This document shows positions 5,276 to 5,281 of a stretch of DNA of 5,281 nt, in pieces. A program made the position numbers and the translations under genes. Source of the stretch: Candidatus Brocadiia bacterium (GTDB lineage Bacteria; Planctomycetota; MHYJ01; JACQXL01); NCBI GenBank assembly GCA_020062035.1, contig JAGUXD010000197.1:1-5281 (forward strand), written 5' to 3'. The first letter of the stretch is position 1. Each line of letters opens with the position of its first letter. The notes under the pieces are model-generated. The model did not search any database. It was not told the DNA's origin and saw only the letters and a list, made by a program, of their open reading frames with translations.

Positions 5276-5281
5276 ATGAAA
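5276..5281 (+). CDS. start of a further gene, cut by the window edge
   Basis: Only ATG AAA (Met-Lys) is visible, preceded by AAGGAGG at the right distance. A Met-Lys opening is common in exported proteins but says nothing by itself. The gene is on the same strand as the lipoprotein gene, whose stop ends 79 nt upstream, and may share its transcript. The product is unknown. Confidence 0.6.

Overview
The window suggests a Gram-negative bacterium of moderate-to-low GC (about 40% by eye) from an environmental, probably uncultivated lineage. The evidence is a lipoprotein signal peptide, a transmembrane sensor kinase with a large extracytoplasmic domain, a sigma-54 activator, and gaps filled with palindromes and short dispersed repeats. 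The sequence alone does not fix the phylum.

Positions 134-4611 hold a signalling cluster on the minus strand, in transcription order: a 642-aa sensor histidine kinase (2683-4611) with a double-Cache-like sensor; a 457-aa NtrC-type sigma-54-dependent response regulator (1240-2613); and a 272-aa response regulator (134-952) whose receiver is followed by two copies of a four-cysteine module, C-x12-C-x5-C-x2-C. The kinase and activator are 69 nt apart and probably co-transcribed. A 287-nt gap separates the activator from the cysteine-rich regulator. In that gap is a textbook sigma-54 promoter, CTGGCACGGTATTTGCA (minus strand, 1040-1056), with a GGAGG ribosome site downstream and a repeated CTGTCCGA element 21 bp apart at enhancer distance upstream.

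The simplest model, which is inference, is a local feed-forward circuit. An extracytoplasmic signal activates the kinase, which phosphorylates the activator. The activator then switches on the sigma-54 promoter of the cysteine-rich receiver protein. That protein may also be a phosphorylation target of the same kinase, and could combine phosphorylation with a metal or redox signal.

On the plus strand, after a 243-nt divergent gap, lies a small lipoprotein with HEAT-like helices (4855-5196). The first two codons of another gene, with a strong ribosome site, begin at 5276.

The gaps are rich in repeats: a triple 10-bp tandem repeat and two hairpins at 12-128, ATCTGTG-type repeats at 1082-1160 and 4665-4673, a 43-nt hairpin between kinase and activator, and a 105-bp nested inverted repeat at 4695-4799. 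I saw no rRNA, tRNA, CRISPR array, transposase or integrase.
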